Of a DNA stretch of 60,628 nucleotides, positions 20,181 to 30,646 are shown in pieces. The notes beneath the pieces were generated by a model. The model was given only the letters and a program-made list of their open reading frames with translations, did no database searches and had not been told where the DNA came from. The first letter of the stretch is position 1; each line of letters opens with the position of its first letter. The stretch lies in NCBI GenBank assembly GCA_003427395.1, contig BFEA01000968.1, positions 281,161-341,788 on the forward strand, read 5' to 3'. The DNA comes from Chara braunii. Taxonomy: Eukaryota > Streptophyta > Charophyceae > Charales > Characeae. The translations under genes were made by a program, and so were the position numbers.

Positions 20181-21491
20181 TTGGTTGAGAGAGTTGATAC
20201 TATAAAAGGAGGGTCAGACATTGCAATAATAAAAAGGCCAGATGAGAGAATTCCCTGCTTCAGAGGACCTCAAGTTAATGACTTTCTGGACGAGTATGAG
20301 TTATTTGGACTCAGTTATGGCTGGATAGATAAGCAACGGTTAAAGCACCTCCTGTCTTATTGTGATACTGACTCAAGACTAGCCGTTCAGGAACTAATGG
20401 AAGGTGTCACTACATGGGAAGAGGTCAAGGAAAGACTGAAAAAGGAATTTGAGAAAGATTCAGTTCCAACCACAACTAAGGACTTGCTCAACATCAGAAG
20501 AGCTAAGTATGACACTTTCAATGTTTTTCTTCAGACCTTCATCCGAACAGCAAGAAGAATTCCGTACTTGGATGAGGCCCAGAGGTACCATATATTTTTG
20601 ACAAATTTTACTGACACTGAGAGGCAGGCGGTTCGTAATCAGGCTCAGCATTATCCTCTCAGATGGGATGAAATGGTAGCAATCATAAGAACTCTACCTA
20701 CTGTCTCTCATAAGAAATGGTCATTGGATCAGATTAGCACTTTGGCCAAGGACTGGGAGACTAAGAATGGAATGAATCGAGGAAGCAATCTGACTGCAGA
20801 GAATATTCTTCAAAAGGTAATGACTAACTTTATGCCTGCAAGGCCTGCAACGCATGCTGTGGATGACAGGAGAAAGAAAAAGGCTGAAAATGAGGAAGAT
20901 GACGACGATAATGATGACAACGAAAGCTATGGTAAGCAGCGGGATTCGTCCAAATCCAAAAGGAATGAAAAGAATGGTGATGGAGGGAACAGAGAAAGAA
21001 GGAAATATGATGAGCGTCCTAAGAGAAGTTTTACTTGTTACTACTGTGGTGAAGGGGGTCACACTACCACTTATTGCAAGTCTCTTGAGAGGGATGTAAG
21101 GAGTGGGGTGACAAAGAAAAATGCAATGGGTCATGTCTGTGATAGTTCATGGAATAAGTTGGACCCCAGACACCCAGGAGGTATGAGGCTTCTTGCTTTT
21201 AAACATGATGAAAAGATGAAGAGAAAAATCAATGTGAATGTTTATTTTCTCATTAAAGAGTTGCCTGATGAGTTAGTACAGGGAACAAGTGATTCTCATA
21301 CTACGATTGGACTGTCTCTGCAATCTATAACGTTGACAGAGTGTGAGCCTAGTGAGGCCTCTACAAGTGAGCTTTCACTAGAAGAAAATCTTACTTTTCA
21401 TAATTTTTCTGAATTAGTAAAGTCTTCTTCCAATGAGATGGTTCGTTTTCTGGCCAACATGGTGTCGTTTCATGGCGATTTACCCCCATAA
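20181..21491 (+). CDS. Gypsy-A Gag (capsid and nucleocapsid)
   Basis: This 436-codon frame has a capsid-like helical region at about residues 25-200 (DFLDEYELFGLSYGW, VFLQTFIRTARRIPYL, the usual Ty3 gag layout). A very acidic stretch follows (235-248), then a basic stretch and a CCHC zinc knuckle C286-x2-C289-x4-H294-x4-C299 (CYYCGEGGHTTTYC). Gag would form the cytoplasmic particle and bind element RNA. The frame ends in TAA, but the same frame stays open afterwards through the protease, so Gag-Pol was probably one polyprotein. ATG 20181 is the first in-frame start I see. Confidence 0.85.
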   Translation: MVERVDTIKGGSDIAIIKRPDERIPCFRGPQVNDFLDEYELFGLSYGWIDKQRLKHLLSYCDTDSRLAVQELMEGVTTWEEVKERLKKEFEKDSVPTTTKDLLNIRRAKYDTFNVFLQTFIRTARRIPYLDEAQRYHIFLTNFTDTERQAVRNQAQHYPLRWDEMVAIIRTLPTVSHKKWSLDQISTLAKDWETKNGMNRGSNLTAENILQKVMTNFMPARPATHAVDDRRKKKAENEEDDDDNDDNESYGKQRDSSKSKRNEKNGDGGNRERRKYDERPKRSFTCYYCGEGGHTTTYCKSLERDVRSGVTKKNAMGHVCDSSWNKLDPRHPGGMRLLAFKHDEKMKRKINVNVYFLIKELPDELVQGTSDSHTTIGLSLQSITLTECEPSEASTSELSLEENLTFHNFSELVKSSSNEMVRFLANMVSFHGDLPP

Positions 21492-21497
21492 CTCGTT

Positions 21498-21863
21498 ATG
21501 GAACCTAGTGTCAGCGTTGGTGAAGTGAGGAACCACCAAACTCGTATGACACCTCAAATGATAGAAAAAAAGAAAAGGAAGAAGGCTGAGGAATCACTTA
21601 TTAACATCCTTGATGACCCTGAGCAGGAACAGTCACAAAAAAAGAATGATCAGGGGAGAAAGAGAAAATTTATTCTCAAGAGTGACTTGGATGATGGGAC
21701 TGCGATTTCTGATGTAATTGCTAAAATGCTGGAAGAAACGGAAGTGACATTGTCATTCAAGGAAGCAATGACAGTGACACCCAAACTGAGAGAAAGGTTG
21801 AAGAAGTTGATTGAGAAGAAGAAATCGGAAGTTAATTATTTGGGGTCAGTCTTTCCCAACTAA
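21498..21863 (+). pseudogene. Gypsy-A Gag-protease linker
   Basis: This continues the gag frame after one TAA. It is 121 codons of Lys/Glu-rich sequence (EKKKRKKAEESLINIL, KLRERLKKLIEKKKSE) and ends in a second TAA. The corresponding linker of Gypsy-B is at 40300-41079. It was probably a spacer in the ancestral polyprotein. No enzymatic motif is visible. Confidence 0.55.
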
Positions 21864-22331
21864 GTGAATAGATCACTGTCTGGTTGCAAGATGAAATTTG
21901 CAACCATGGGATGTGTGCACCTTACAATTTGCATTAATCAAGTAAAGATTCTAGCCCTAGTGGATTCTGGGGCAGAGATGATACTTCTTTCACGAAAAAC
22001 GATGGAGGCATGTAATTTAACTATTGATAGGCTTGCCCAAAACGTACTAAGCAATATTGCAAGGGAACTGTTTGTGGCTGGGTTTATAGACAATTTGCCT
22101 ATCCGAGCTGGGACAATGACTGTGGAATTACTGGGTTTTGTAGTGTCAGATCTGAACCATGACTGTATTCTGGGAACTTCATTCTTGCATAGGATGGAGG
22201 CCGTCCAAATTTTCAGTCATGAGGGGTCATCTTGGATCGGCCTACAGGATCCTGGGACTGCCCAAGAACAGACCTTTATGGTCTGTACAAAGAATGATTT
22301 CAAGCACCAACTATCTGCTAATTCAATTTGA
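21864..22331 (+). pseudogene. Gypsy-A aspartic protease
   Basis: This is in the same frame as gag. ILALVDSGAEMILLSR contains the retropepsin D-S-G catalytic triad, and HDCILGTSFLHR matches the ILG-x-x-FL motif near the C-terminus. It would cleave Gag-Pol. It follows a TAA and ends in TGA. The frame then reads a charged linker (about 22332-22556) to another stop, and RT begins in a different frame. The stops make this copy non-functional unless read through. Confidence 0.8.
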
Positions 22332-22840
22332 AGGGAAAAATCTGCCGAAAGGGTTAGGAGACTAAAGGAAGAAGGAAAACAAGAAGCAAAAAAAGAGATT
22401 TCAGTGAGAATCAATCAGGTTTCGAAAATGATAAAAACCCTTGGTAAACTCGAGGATGAGGACGGACAAATTGAAGCCTTCAAGAAGGCTGTAGAGAATG
22501 CTAAGGGAGAGAAGATGAAATTGAGATTTACATCGACTCACCCTTTTTTAGGAAAATAGTCACTGGGTCAAAAAGAAAATATAAGCCCAAAGAGGTGGAG
22601 AAAAACCCAGTGACAGTCCTAATAGAAAAAGATTATGATGAAGCATTGGAAAAGGAGAGGAAAATTATAAGAGCATTGAGGGAATCTGCAAAACTGGAGA
22701 ATAGGGTCACCAAAGAGAGGTTTGACACAATGAAGATAGGCTCGGATCAGTTTATCCTACCTAAAGAGAAATAATATATCTTCAAGACGTGTCAGGAATT
22801 CTCTTGTGTTTTCTCTTTTAATGATGAAGAGAGAGGGCGA

Positions 22841-24643
22841 TTGGACGTGAGCATGATCAAGATGGTCAAGATTTGGACAGTTGATCATATTTCATGGAAT
22901 GATAGACCAACCAAGTATGCCTTGCAGGAAGAGGTAGAAGTTGTGAAGTATCTTGACAAAAAGATTGCATCTAATGTTGTTGAACCTGCTGATGGACCGT
23001 ATGCTAACCATTGGTTTTGTTTTTGGAAACCAGGGGGTGGGCTAAGATGGATACAAAATCTTCAGAAGCTGAATTCTGTAACGGTACGTGACGCAGGTAG
23101 TCTTCCTAATGTTCATCTCCTCGCTGAATCCTTTGCTGGTCGATGTATTTATTCTCTGGTTGATTTGTATTCTGGCTATGATCAGTTCGCTATTGACCCC
23201 ATTAGCCGACCAATGACTGTCATGCACACGCCGAGGGGGCTTGTTCAAATGTGTGTGGTACCTCAGGGCTGGACTAACGGAGTGGCGGTGGTTCAAAGGG
23301 ATATGATCAATGTCATGCAGGATATTTCTCTTGAAATAACTAGTCCCTACATTGATGATAATCCTGTAAAAGGACCCTTGGTAAGAGATGAGACTTTGGT
23401 CGCAGGGGAAGTCAGAAAGTTTGTCTGGGAACATGCTGAAGGAGTAAAGATGGTCCTAGAGAGACTTCAAAAGTATAATCTGTCTGCCAGTGGACCAAAG
23501 TCCCTTCTCTTCCAACTAGAAGTGATGATTTTGGGATTCAGATATTTCTCCAAGGGTAGGAGTCCAAATCCCAAAAAGATAGACAAGATCTTGAACCGGC
23601 CTCTGCCTCTCAAAAAAGTGACAGACGTCAGGAGCTTCTTGGGAGTCTGTGAATTTTGGAGGATTTTTATTCCTCATTTTGCTGCCCTTGCAGGGCCCCT
23701 GAGGGAAATGGTAAGGCAAGGGGCTAACTTAGCATGGAATGATAAAAGACAGGCTGGAGCAGAAACATTGCAAGAAAAACTAAGAGATGGTGGTGTAGTG
23801 CTGGGAGTACCATATTATGATGATGAAGAGACAAGACCTTTCATCATTGAGGCGGATGGAGGACCAGTTGCTCTGGGTGGAGTGCTTATTCAGAAAGATG
23901 AAAATGAGAGAGAAACACCTCTGAGTTTTGAGAGCAGAACCCTCAATTTTACAGAAAGAGGCTACACCCAATTCAAAAAAGAACTATTGTTAATCATCCA
24001 TAGCCTCAGGTGCTTCAGACACTACGTTTTAGGAAGGAGATTCATCCTGAGGACTGATGCATCTGCGATGATAGTTGCCATTAAAAAGCACCAACAGGTA
24101 GATCCAACAGTCAGCAGGTGGATCGCTTTCATCTGAACATATGATTTTAAACTAGAAAAGATTCTCACTGACAAAAACAGAACGGATGACTTAAGTCGGA
24201 TTGAGTGGCGAGAGGAAGAAGAAGAAGATGTGAATGGAACAATTGAAGAATCTGCCTATGTTGATAATTTTCTTAATGAAAAAGATGATGAAGATTATGA
24301 AGCACCATGCTCCTACCGGTGGAGTCTGTGGCCAGAAGAGAGAGACAGTTGGGGAGAAATCCCAATTGCATACGTTTATGAGTCGATTTTAGGGAAAGAA
24401 GAAGAACATGAACCAAACGATTGGTATGCTAGAGTTAATGTAGCAGCAGTGGCTGCACATGAGATTGGGGAAAATTCAGGTTCAAAGGAGGATGAAAAAA
24501 GTGAAAAGAAGGAAGAAAATATATTTTTCTTCTTTGAAGAATATGATGAAAATTATCAAGAGATTAGCAGAAAGATGGAAAATGAGCAGCTAAAAGAATA
24601 TTACTGTAAGAATTCAAGGAAGAAATTCAGACTAAAGAGATGA
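22841..24643 (+). pseudogene. Gypsy-A reverse transcriptase and RNase H
   Basis: The 431-codon frame shows all RT blocks: SLVDLYSGYDQ (D108), MHTPRG, PQGWTN and the catalytic SPYIDD (residues 170-173). After the connection domain (TDVRSFLGVCEFWRIFI) comes RNase H with D339 (EADGGPVALGGVL), E381 and D406 (RTDAS). A TGA at 24134-24136 interrupts the RNase H end. The same frame continues to 24643 with an acidic tail. Upstream, coding-like sequence from about 22750 (EERGRLDV) belongs to the same domain. It converts element RNA to DNA. Confidence 0.9.
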
Positions 24644-24660
24644 CATCTCTTTGTGGATGG

Positions 24661-25788
24661 TAAGGGAGGTCTACCTCCACTAAGACTGGTCTGTGGTAAA
24701 GAGAGGCATTAGAGATAATCGTTGCTCTACATGAGGGGGTTGCCGGTGGCCACAGGGCTGCTGAGGCAACCTACTCCAAGACTGTCAAACTCTACTTCTG
24801 GACTGGCATGAGAGACATGATTTTCAGATACTGCAAATCATGTGTGCTATGTCAGAAGAGGTCTACCACAAGAATGATTGAACCCCTATTCCCTACAATC
24901 CTGGTACAGTCAGGTAGTAGAGTGCATTTGGATCTCATTACTATGCCACCAGACAAGGGTGGGATGAGATACATACTAAACATGACAGATAATTTCTCTG
25001 AATACGTTGAGGCAAAAACTTTGAAAAGAAAGACAGCCGAGCAAGTGACTAATTGGATAGAGGAAGTCTATCTCAGGTATCCTTTTATCAGAGAATTTGT
25101 CTCGGACAGAGGATCAGAGTTCGGAAATGAAATTGTCAGAAGAACCACGCTCGGATGAGGTGTGAGAATTCAGTATGTGATTACTTACCATCCTCAAGCA
25201 AATGCACCTGTTGAAAGAGGTCACAGAACTCTGAAAGATTCATTAGCCAAGTGGTGTGAAGGGAAACTCGGCAATTGGCCAAAAGTACTGAGAGTTGCTG
25301 TATATGCTGACAACATTACAGTCAAGAGAACTACTGGCTATGCACCATTTACTCTGTGGTATGACCGATACGCTACATTGCCAATTGAAAGTATTGTCAA
25401 GACATGATCAAGTCAAGAAAGTGATAGAGACTATTCTATTTCGGAGCTTCTTCAGATCCGGATGAAGCAAATATCAGAAGTTGATCAGGCGATGATGGAT
25501 GCTGCAGAAAGGATGACATCCAGCAGGCTATCAGATCAAGAAAGATAGAACAAGAAAAAATATATAAGAAAAGAGCAATTGAAAATTGGAGATATTGTCC
25601 TTCTGTTTGACAGTTCTCTTGAGACACAATGGACTAAGAGATTGGAGCCAGATGGCTTGGTCCTTACAGAATCACAGGAGAGGCAGAAGACAAGGTTTAT
25701 GATATTTCAGAGATGGACGGATCCAGGGTTCATGACATGGTATCAGATTCCAAACTTCGTAAGTTCATATTCAGAGACCCAGATCTAA
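24661..25788 (+). pseudogene. Gypsy-A integrase (several stops)
   Basis: The zinc-binding part is recognisable at about 24730-24870 (HEGVAGGH ... CKSCVLCQ), though its start is out of frame. The catalytic D-D-x35-E is intact: D42 (HLDLITMPP), D100 (VSDRGSEF) and E in NAPVERGH. The D and E motifs are separated by a TGA at 25156-25158. Further stops are at 25405-25407 (TGA) and about 25546 (TAG). The C-terminal KIGDIVLLFDSSLE is the GPY-like end. It would insert element DNA into the genome, but this copy is inactive. Confidence 0.85.
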
Positions 25789-26151
25789 TTCCTACCGTAA
25801 CCTCAAGAAGAGGGAAGAGAGGTCAGTCATCTAAGTAAGAGAACAGTTCCAGAGAACTAAGAGAAAAAGTACAGTGAGACAATGAGACAGTCAGACTGAA
25901 CTTTCAAGAGGCTGTGACCGTTCATGCATGGTCTATTCAGCATTTCGGATTCAGTATTTCAGTTTTAGAACTTCGGTTTCATCATTTCAGTTTCGGTAAT
26001 TTAATTTAAGTTTTCAGTTTCAACATCTCAGCTTCTATATCTCAGTTTTCAGCAAGTCTTTTCATTCAGTATTCCAGCAAAACGACATGTCTTTTGATGC
26101 AGTGCTACAGTCGTTTCATGAGTGTCAAGTCCCTGAGAGTGGGGGAATAAC
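25789..26151 (+). promoter_or_regulatory. Gypsy-A 3' non-coding region with candidate polypurine tract
   Basis: The stretch is rich in TTTCAGTTTC-like repeats (25930-26050), with no ORF. GAGAGTGGGGGAA at 26134-26146 is a reasonable polypurine tract, followed by TGTAAAATC at 26152, which could begin a 3' LTR. I could not find the matching 5' LTR start in this window, so the assignment is tentative. Confidence 0.4.
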
Positions 26152-26489
26152 TGTAAAATCAGTTTCGTAAGTACTGACACAGTGTCAAAGATTTGAGAAG
26201 CTCATGGTTGTGGCACACCAAAAGATATGATTAGTACTATCCTAAGATAAAAAGAAGAGCATGGTGATCATGAAGAAGTTCAGTTGTCTGACTAAGAGTT
26301 ATCAACAGAAGGACTTCGAGTCTCTGGGTAAAATGTCCATCCAGGAAATTCAGACGAGGGCAGGCATAAGGAAGTTCAGCTTTACTTGACCGAGAGTGGT
26401 TAGTAGAGGGACTTCGTGCCTTTGGCTAAGGGCCTGTCTTTGCTCGGATGAGGGAAGGGACCTCTCTGAGATCAACATTTCAGTACTTC

Positions 26490-27330
26490 ATTGGGACTGA
26501 CGGGACATCTCTTAGAAAAAAAAAAAAAAATCACAGTTGAGAGAAGGGACCTCTCTGGGACCAGCACTAAGCATCCTTGTTGGGGTTGAAGGGAGGTCTC
26601 CTGTAAGGGCTTGATGCTGGTTATCATGTTGCTGTTCAGTGCCTCTTGAGACTGACGGGACGTTTCTTGAGAAATGTTTGTCCTGTTATGGGGCGAGGGC
26701 AGTCTGCTTGTGGGTCATGATATGCTTGCCTGGTTGTTTGTGCTTGGGTTTTTCTTCTCTAACCTAAGGATGCGTTGATTGTCGGGGTCAGCCAGAGCCT
26801 TACCGCAGTAGGTTGCAATCTGGTGGGGTCAGCAGGTCCCCGACGCGAGTGTCAAATTCCGTAGTCAGCTGAGGCTAAGACTCCGGGAGTCTGGCCTATG
26901 AGGTTGAAAGGGGTCGGCTGGAACCCTACCGCAGTCAGAGGTTGCAATCCAGCGAGGTTAGCCAGAGCCTGGAACTGTGGTTAGACCGGGTCCCACGTTC
27001 AGAAATCTGGGCGGGGCAGCCAGCGCCCTTGGCCAAAAACTGGTAGGTGAGCCGGTCCCTGAACGCAGTGGTCAAATCCCGGTTCGGGAGAGTTTGACTG
27101 ACGGGACGTCTACTGTCTTAGGGTGGTCAGACCCGCTATAGTCTGGGTGTCCTGGCGAGAGTGCCAAAGGGTTGTCATACTCGAGTAGTGGGTATGATTG
27201 GTCCTAACCTGGAGGCAGGTCAAAGGGGGTTGTCAAGACAAATGGTCTGACTAGTCCTGGCCTGAGGCGGGCCAAATGTGGTATGTCAGACTGACGGGAC
27301 GTCTGACATTCCTGGCCAGTGGTGGGCCGA
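26490..27330 (+). repeat. HP3: repeated core TGACGGGAC with complementary arms
   Basis: Exact cores lie at 26498, 26653, 27099 and 27292. The last is a 9-bp perfect hairpin (ATGTCAGAC 27283-27291 with GTCTGACAT 27301-27309) whose loop is the whole core. The one at 26653 pairs GAGAC with GTTTC, including a wobble, and the others pair weakly. The intervening 26780-27060 holds imperfect repeats of GGGTCAGCCAGAGCC-like sequence. No gene. Confidence 0.55.
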
Positions 27331-27525
27331 AATCAAGGCAATCAATAAACCTTGGGTGTGAAGAGTTGTTATGTATTAATTATTATTTATTGTTTTATTT
27401 ATGGGTTTTTATTTTAATTTGTTAATGCTTGACTGCTGGTTGTCAGAGGGTCTGCTTGCTGGGGCATAGTTGTTGTCTGTGGGACTCGCTGATTTTGCAG
27501 GTATACAAATATTTATTTGAAGTTC

Positions 27526-27720
27526 CCAGACCGGAGAAAATGAAGAGGGTTTGGTATCCCCTCCCTCTTATCCGAGAAGTTGAGGAGACGCCTCACTCAG
27601 ACCAGAGAAAGAAAACGAGGGTTTGGTATCCCCATCAGGTGATTGAGAAGCTGAGAAGATATCTCACTCAAAAGCCAGAGAACGGAAAAGAGGGTTTGAT
27701 ATGCTCTATCTCCAGCATGG
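27526..27720 (+). repeat. Tandem repeat, about 72-75 bp unit
   Basis: Three degenerate units each contain CCAGA-GAGAAA, GAGGGTTTGGTAT and CTCACTCA. The repeat is open in one frame, but I see no domain. A 3' LTR or UTR location is likely. Confidence 0.6.
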
Positions 27721-27976
27721 CAGACTGAGCAAGTGTCCCAATGTGTTCGATTTTCAGCGAGGATGATAGTCAAGGTAACTTTTCTACGATATGAAGTTCA
27801 GACTGAGAACGACAAGAGATCAGAACCAGAGAGAAACATAATCCTTCTTAAATTTATTTGGTGGCCGACAAGCGGCCTGGTTCACGAGAAACCTGCATCC
27901 CCAGCCTTATGATAGTTAAACTCTCAGGCCTGGGACGTTATGAAGTGGATTGAACTGTAAATTTTATGAGCCGAAA

Positions 27977-28456
27977 TCAGACTAAAAAAGTTGAGAAGAA
28001 GTCATGCTTATACAAAACGTAAAAGACGATCATGAACTCAAGCTGGAAAAGAAAGAGAAGGAAGAAGATGCTGAAGAGAATGCAGTGATTAGGGTGATGA
28101 GGTGACGAGACAACGCATGGTACAGAGGAAGGCGGAGACGGCACTATGGCCTTGCTTAGAGCGGGGGTGGAAGGAGCCCTGGGGATATAAGGAGGAGAGG
28201 AAGCACGGGGCGCGCCATAGCGTGCTTTGAATTTTTTTCGAAAATACTCCATTCTGTCTGGAGATGGAGTTTTCTCGTACCACAATGGCGGCAAGTGACG
28301 AAGGTAAGGTCGTGAATAAGCGCCATAGCCGCGTGGCTCCTCCTCCTCCTCCTCTTCGAAACTATAATCGCGCCGCGCACGAGGCGCCGGCTCCTCCCTA
28401 GCTTTACCCCCTCTCCCTCCTCTTCCTCTACCCTGTCCACGACGTGCTTCAGGCAT
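27977..28456 (-). CDS. Hypothetical RGG/acidic protein fragment
   Basis: This 159-codon frame starts at ATG 28456. The N-terminus is Arg/Gly-rich (RRGQGRGRGGRGGKARE), then a run of seven Glu, then an ordered-looking segment with LPPLWYEKTPSPDRMEYF. The last ~40 residues are hydrophobic and AT-coded and may be read-through of an intron or UTR. RGG boxes commonly bind RNA, but there is no further support. It could be a gag-like first ORF of another element or a host gene fragment. A second overlapping frame covers the same DNA. Confidence 0.3.
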   Translation of the reverse strand: MPEARRGQGRGRGGRGGKAREEPAPRARRDYSFEEEEEEEPRGYGAYSRPYLRHLPPLWYEKTPSPDRMEYFRKKFKARYGAPRASSPPYIPRAPSTPALSKAIVPSPPSSVPCVVSSPHHPNHCILFSIFFLLFLFQLEFMIVFYVLYKHDFFSTFLV

Positions 28457-28689
28457 GGTGCAGAGATGAGAGACGAGCGCATTACTAAGAAGGGAAGGAA
28501 GGTGTGCTATGGTGGAATAAAACAGGTACGAGAGTGGCGAACAGCAAAAGAAAAGGGGGGGGAGAAAGCAGTGCAGATCGAAAGAGGTTAAGAAGAAGAG
28601 CGCGAGTTAAGCTGACGTGTAGAAAAACCAAGACAGCGCAAAACTATTATGCGAGTGTCACCGCAAATGGCAATGAGAGCGAGTGAGTC

Positions 28690-29500
28690 TACCGTTAGTC
28701 TAGACTGTTTTTATATCGGCTGATCATGCGTTTCGACCCAGCGTGGACGCTGCGTGGGGGGTTGGTATTATGTCGGAGGGCGCGGTGTCCCGACCCTCCT
28801 CTGTGTACCAAGTCCCTGCCTGGTACCGGTCCCTTGCTCTGGTATTGCACCCAGTAGTCATCTCCATGATCCTTAGAGCCCGGTCTGTACCCTGGTGTGG
28901 ACCGGTCCTGTCGGTGCATGCCCTTAGCAAAAAGGGTGCGCCACAGGGCTTTCCATTGGTCCATACAGGCTTGGCGCCCTGCTGTACAGAGCACAACTGG
29001 CCTGTGGCCGTGGTAGCTGTCGGATTCGCCCTAACGTTGAGTATGAAAATGTTTAGTTTGGGGGAAAAACTAGTGGCTTCAGGCCACTGTGACTTTACGC
29101 TTTCTTTTCCATTTTTGTTCCATAGTTATTATTATTATTATTGTTATTAATATTGATATGTTTATTTTCAGGTGTAGGTTCACCTTTGGTCCCCGTCACT
29201 TTGTAGGGAGGCCAACCCTTTGAATATCACCTGCACTTGGTCTGCGCATTTAAGCTCTGCGCAGTAGGACCCCAGTAGATGTATTGGAGGCCAGATACAG
29301 TGGTGTCTGTGTGGACCCTGTGTCGCTATTCCAAGCAGAGTTGTGGCGCGAAGGAAATTTGAACCGCCATTTTCTTCTTTTTCCCCTTTCTGCAATTATT
29401 ATTATCATTCTTATTATTGTCTTACCGATTTAGGACGCGGTTTACCTTTTAATTTTTAGTCACTTCGTGGGAAATCCAACGGTCCGAATTTCTAGATCTA
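28690..29500 (-). repeat. Dispersed repeat R1, inverted copy
   Basis: Read on the minus strand it parallels 70-1180, including the GTACAGAGCACAAC/CCATTGGTCC region and the TAA-run modules. Identity is moderate, with different small indels. A 6-bp hairpin AGTGGC/GCCACT lies at 29072-29088. No gene. Confidence 0.5.
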
Positions 29501-29989
29501 TGGCTACGGCCCAAGTTGGCCGACACCAAGTACCCTCGGAATGAACCCCAGTTGAGCACCGCGCGGTGATACCTCAAAAGAGAGGGGCGACCCGCGACCG
29601 CATCGGTAGGAGGTTTATCACCCCTCTGTGAAGGGTCATAAGCCCCCTCCTTGCCATCGGACACGGGCACCCAGTGAAAGTAGTCNGACGGTGTATTATG
29701 AAGAGGAGCAGGATCANTCNGTATCCCNTTATGGGACCGTCATGTTNGACTCGTTGGTCCTTTTCAGGCCAGGGAAGCGTTTCAATGATCGGTAATGAGT
29801 AGACACTGAGGCCGTTGAGTCTCAAATTCGGGCACCACTTGAAAATTGCTTAGTTCCAGTTAATTTTATCATTTTTAAGACCTTTTAGAATTCCAAAATC
29901 TAGAAGAGGACAGAAGGGACTAAATCGAGTGCGCCAGCTAGGACGCAGGGATTGAGGTAGAGAGGGATCTTATAAGATGGAGCAGTGAG
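29501..29989. other. Unassigned sequence with scattered N
   Basis: Five single Ns lie between about 29686 and 29747. Short overlapping ORFs only. I see no recognisable feature. Confidence 0.4.
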
Positions 29990-30646
29990 GTGAGGGATGC
30001 ATGCAATTTGCGTGCGTACTTTTGCTTGTATGCCCAGCGGCTGGTGCAGGCCATCGAGTCTGAAGGCAGAGTTGGTACTGTATCTGCTGAACTAGTTCGG
30101 GCTATCGCAAAGACCGTGGCTATGGCGTTGCACGGATATAGACCCTGTTATTGGTACCACCAGGCTCAGTGGAAACCCATGGCGGGGGAAGGGCCCTGGA
30201 TCACAGTTATACTCAACCATGACGGAGGGGACGAGTTGAGGCTGAAGATTAACGTGGAAGGGGCTAAGGAGGAGGAGATGCGGAATGACTCAAAACTGCA
30301 GGCCGCTATTACTGAGGCGAAGAACCGGGCGGAGCGGCGCTGCAGAAGGGACGGGGTCATAGCAAGAATGCAGGTAACGGTCTCATATCATGAGACCGAG
30401 ACCTCGATGGACATGGCGGACTGGGAGCAGGCCCACGTGGAACGGGACTCAGGTCGGGAGAGCGAGATGAGCGAGGCAGAGGATCGGGAGACGGACCTCA
30501 GCTCCTGGAATAAACCAGGAGAAGTCCAGAGATACCACAAAGCCGCGAAGCCAGTGGAAGAGGGCCCAATGGCAAGCTCGCGACAGGTGGTGCCCAGAGG
30601 TCGCGGGACGAGTGAGAAGCCGAGCAAGCGGAAAAGGCAGGTCTGA
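29990..30646 (+). CDS. Uncharacterised 218-codon ORF
   Basis: This is a single uninterrupted frame. Residues ~50-135 look folded: PCYWYHQAQW, WITVILNH, DELRLKINVEG, a long charged helix, then ARMQVTVSYHET. The rest is acidic then basic and low-complexity. The strand-strand-loop-helix-strand order resembles the d0-d3 domains of Gypsy-A, with DELRLKINVEG in the place of VYDVRIYVPKE, but identity is low and the link is inference. Its position in repeat DNA suggests a retroelement leader ORF. No known family or catalytic motif. ATG 29990 is the first start, and a later one cannot be excluded. Confidence 0.45.
   Translation: MRDACNLRAYFCLYAQRLVQAIESEGRVGTVSAELVRAIAKTVAMALHGYRPCYWYHQAQWKPMAGEGPWITVILNHDGGDELRLKINVEGAKEEEMRNDSKLQAAITEAKNRAERRCRRDGVIARMQVTVSYHETETSMDMADWEQAHVERDSGRESEMSEAEDRETDLSSWNKPGEVQRYHKAAKPVEEGPMASSRQVVPRGRGTSEKPSKRKRQV

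Noticed and set aside
26152-27400. Firm call of a Gypsy-A 3' LTR starting at TGTAAAATC
   Set aside because: No matching start was found upstream of the 5' PBS, and other evidence places the LTR elsewhere.
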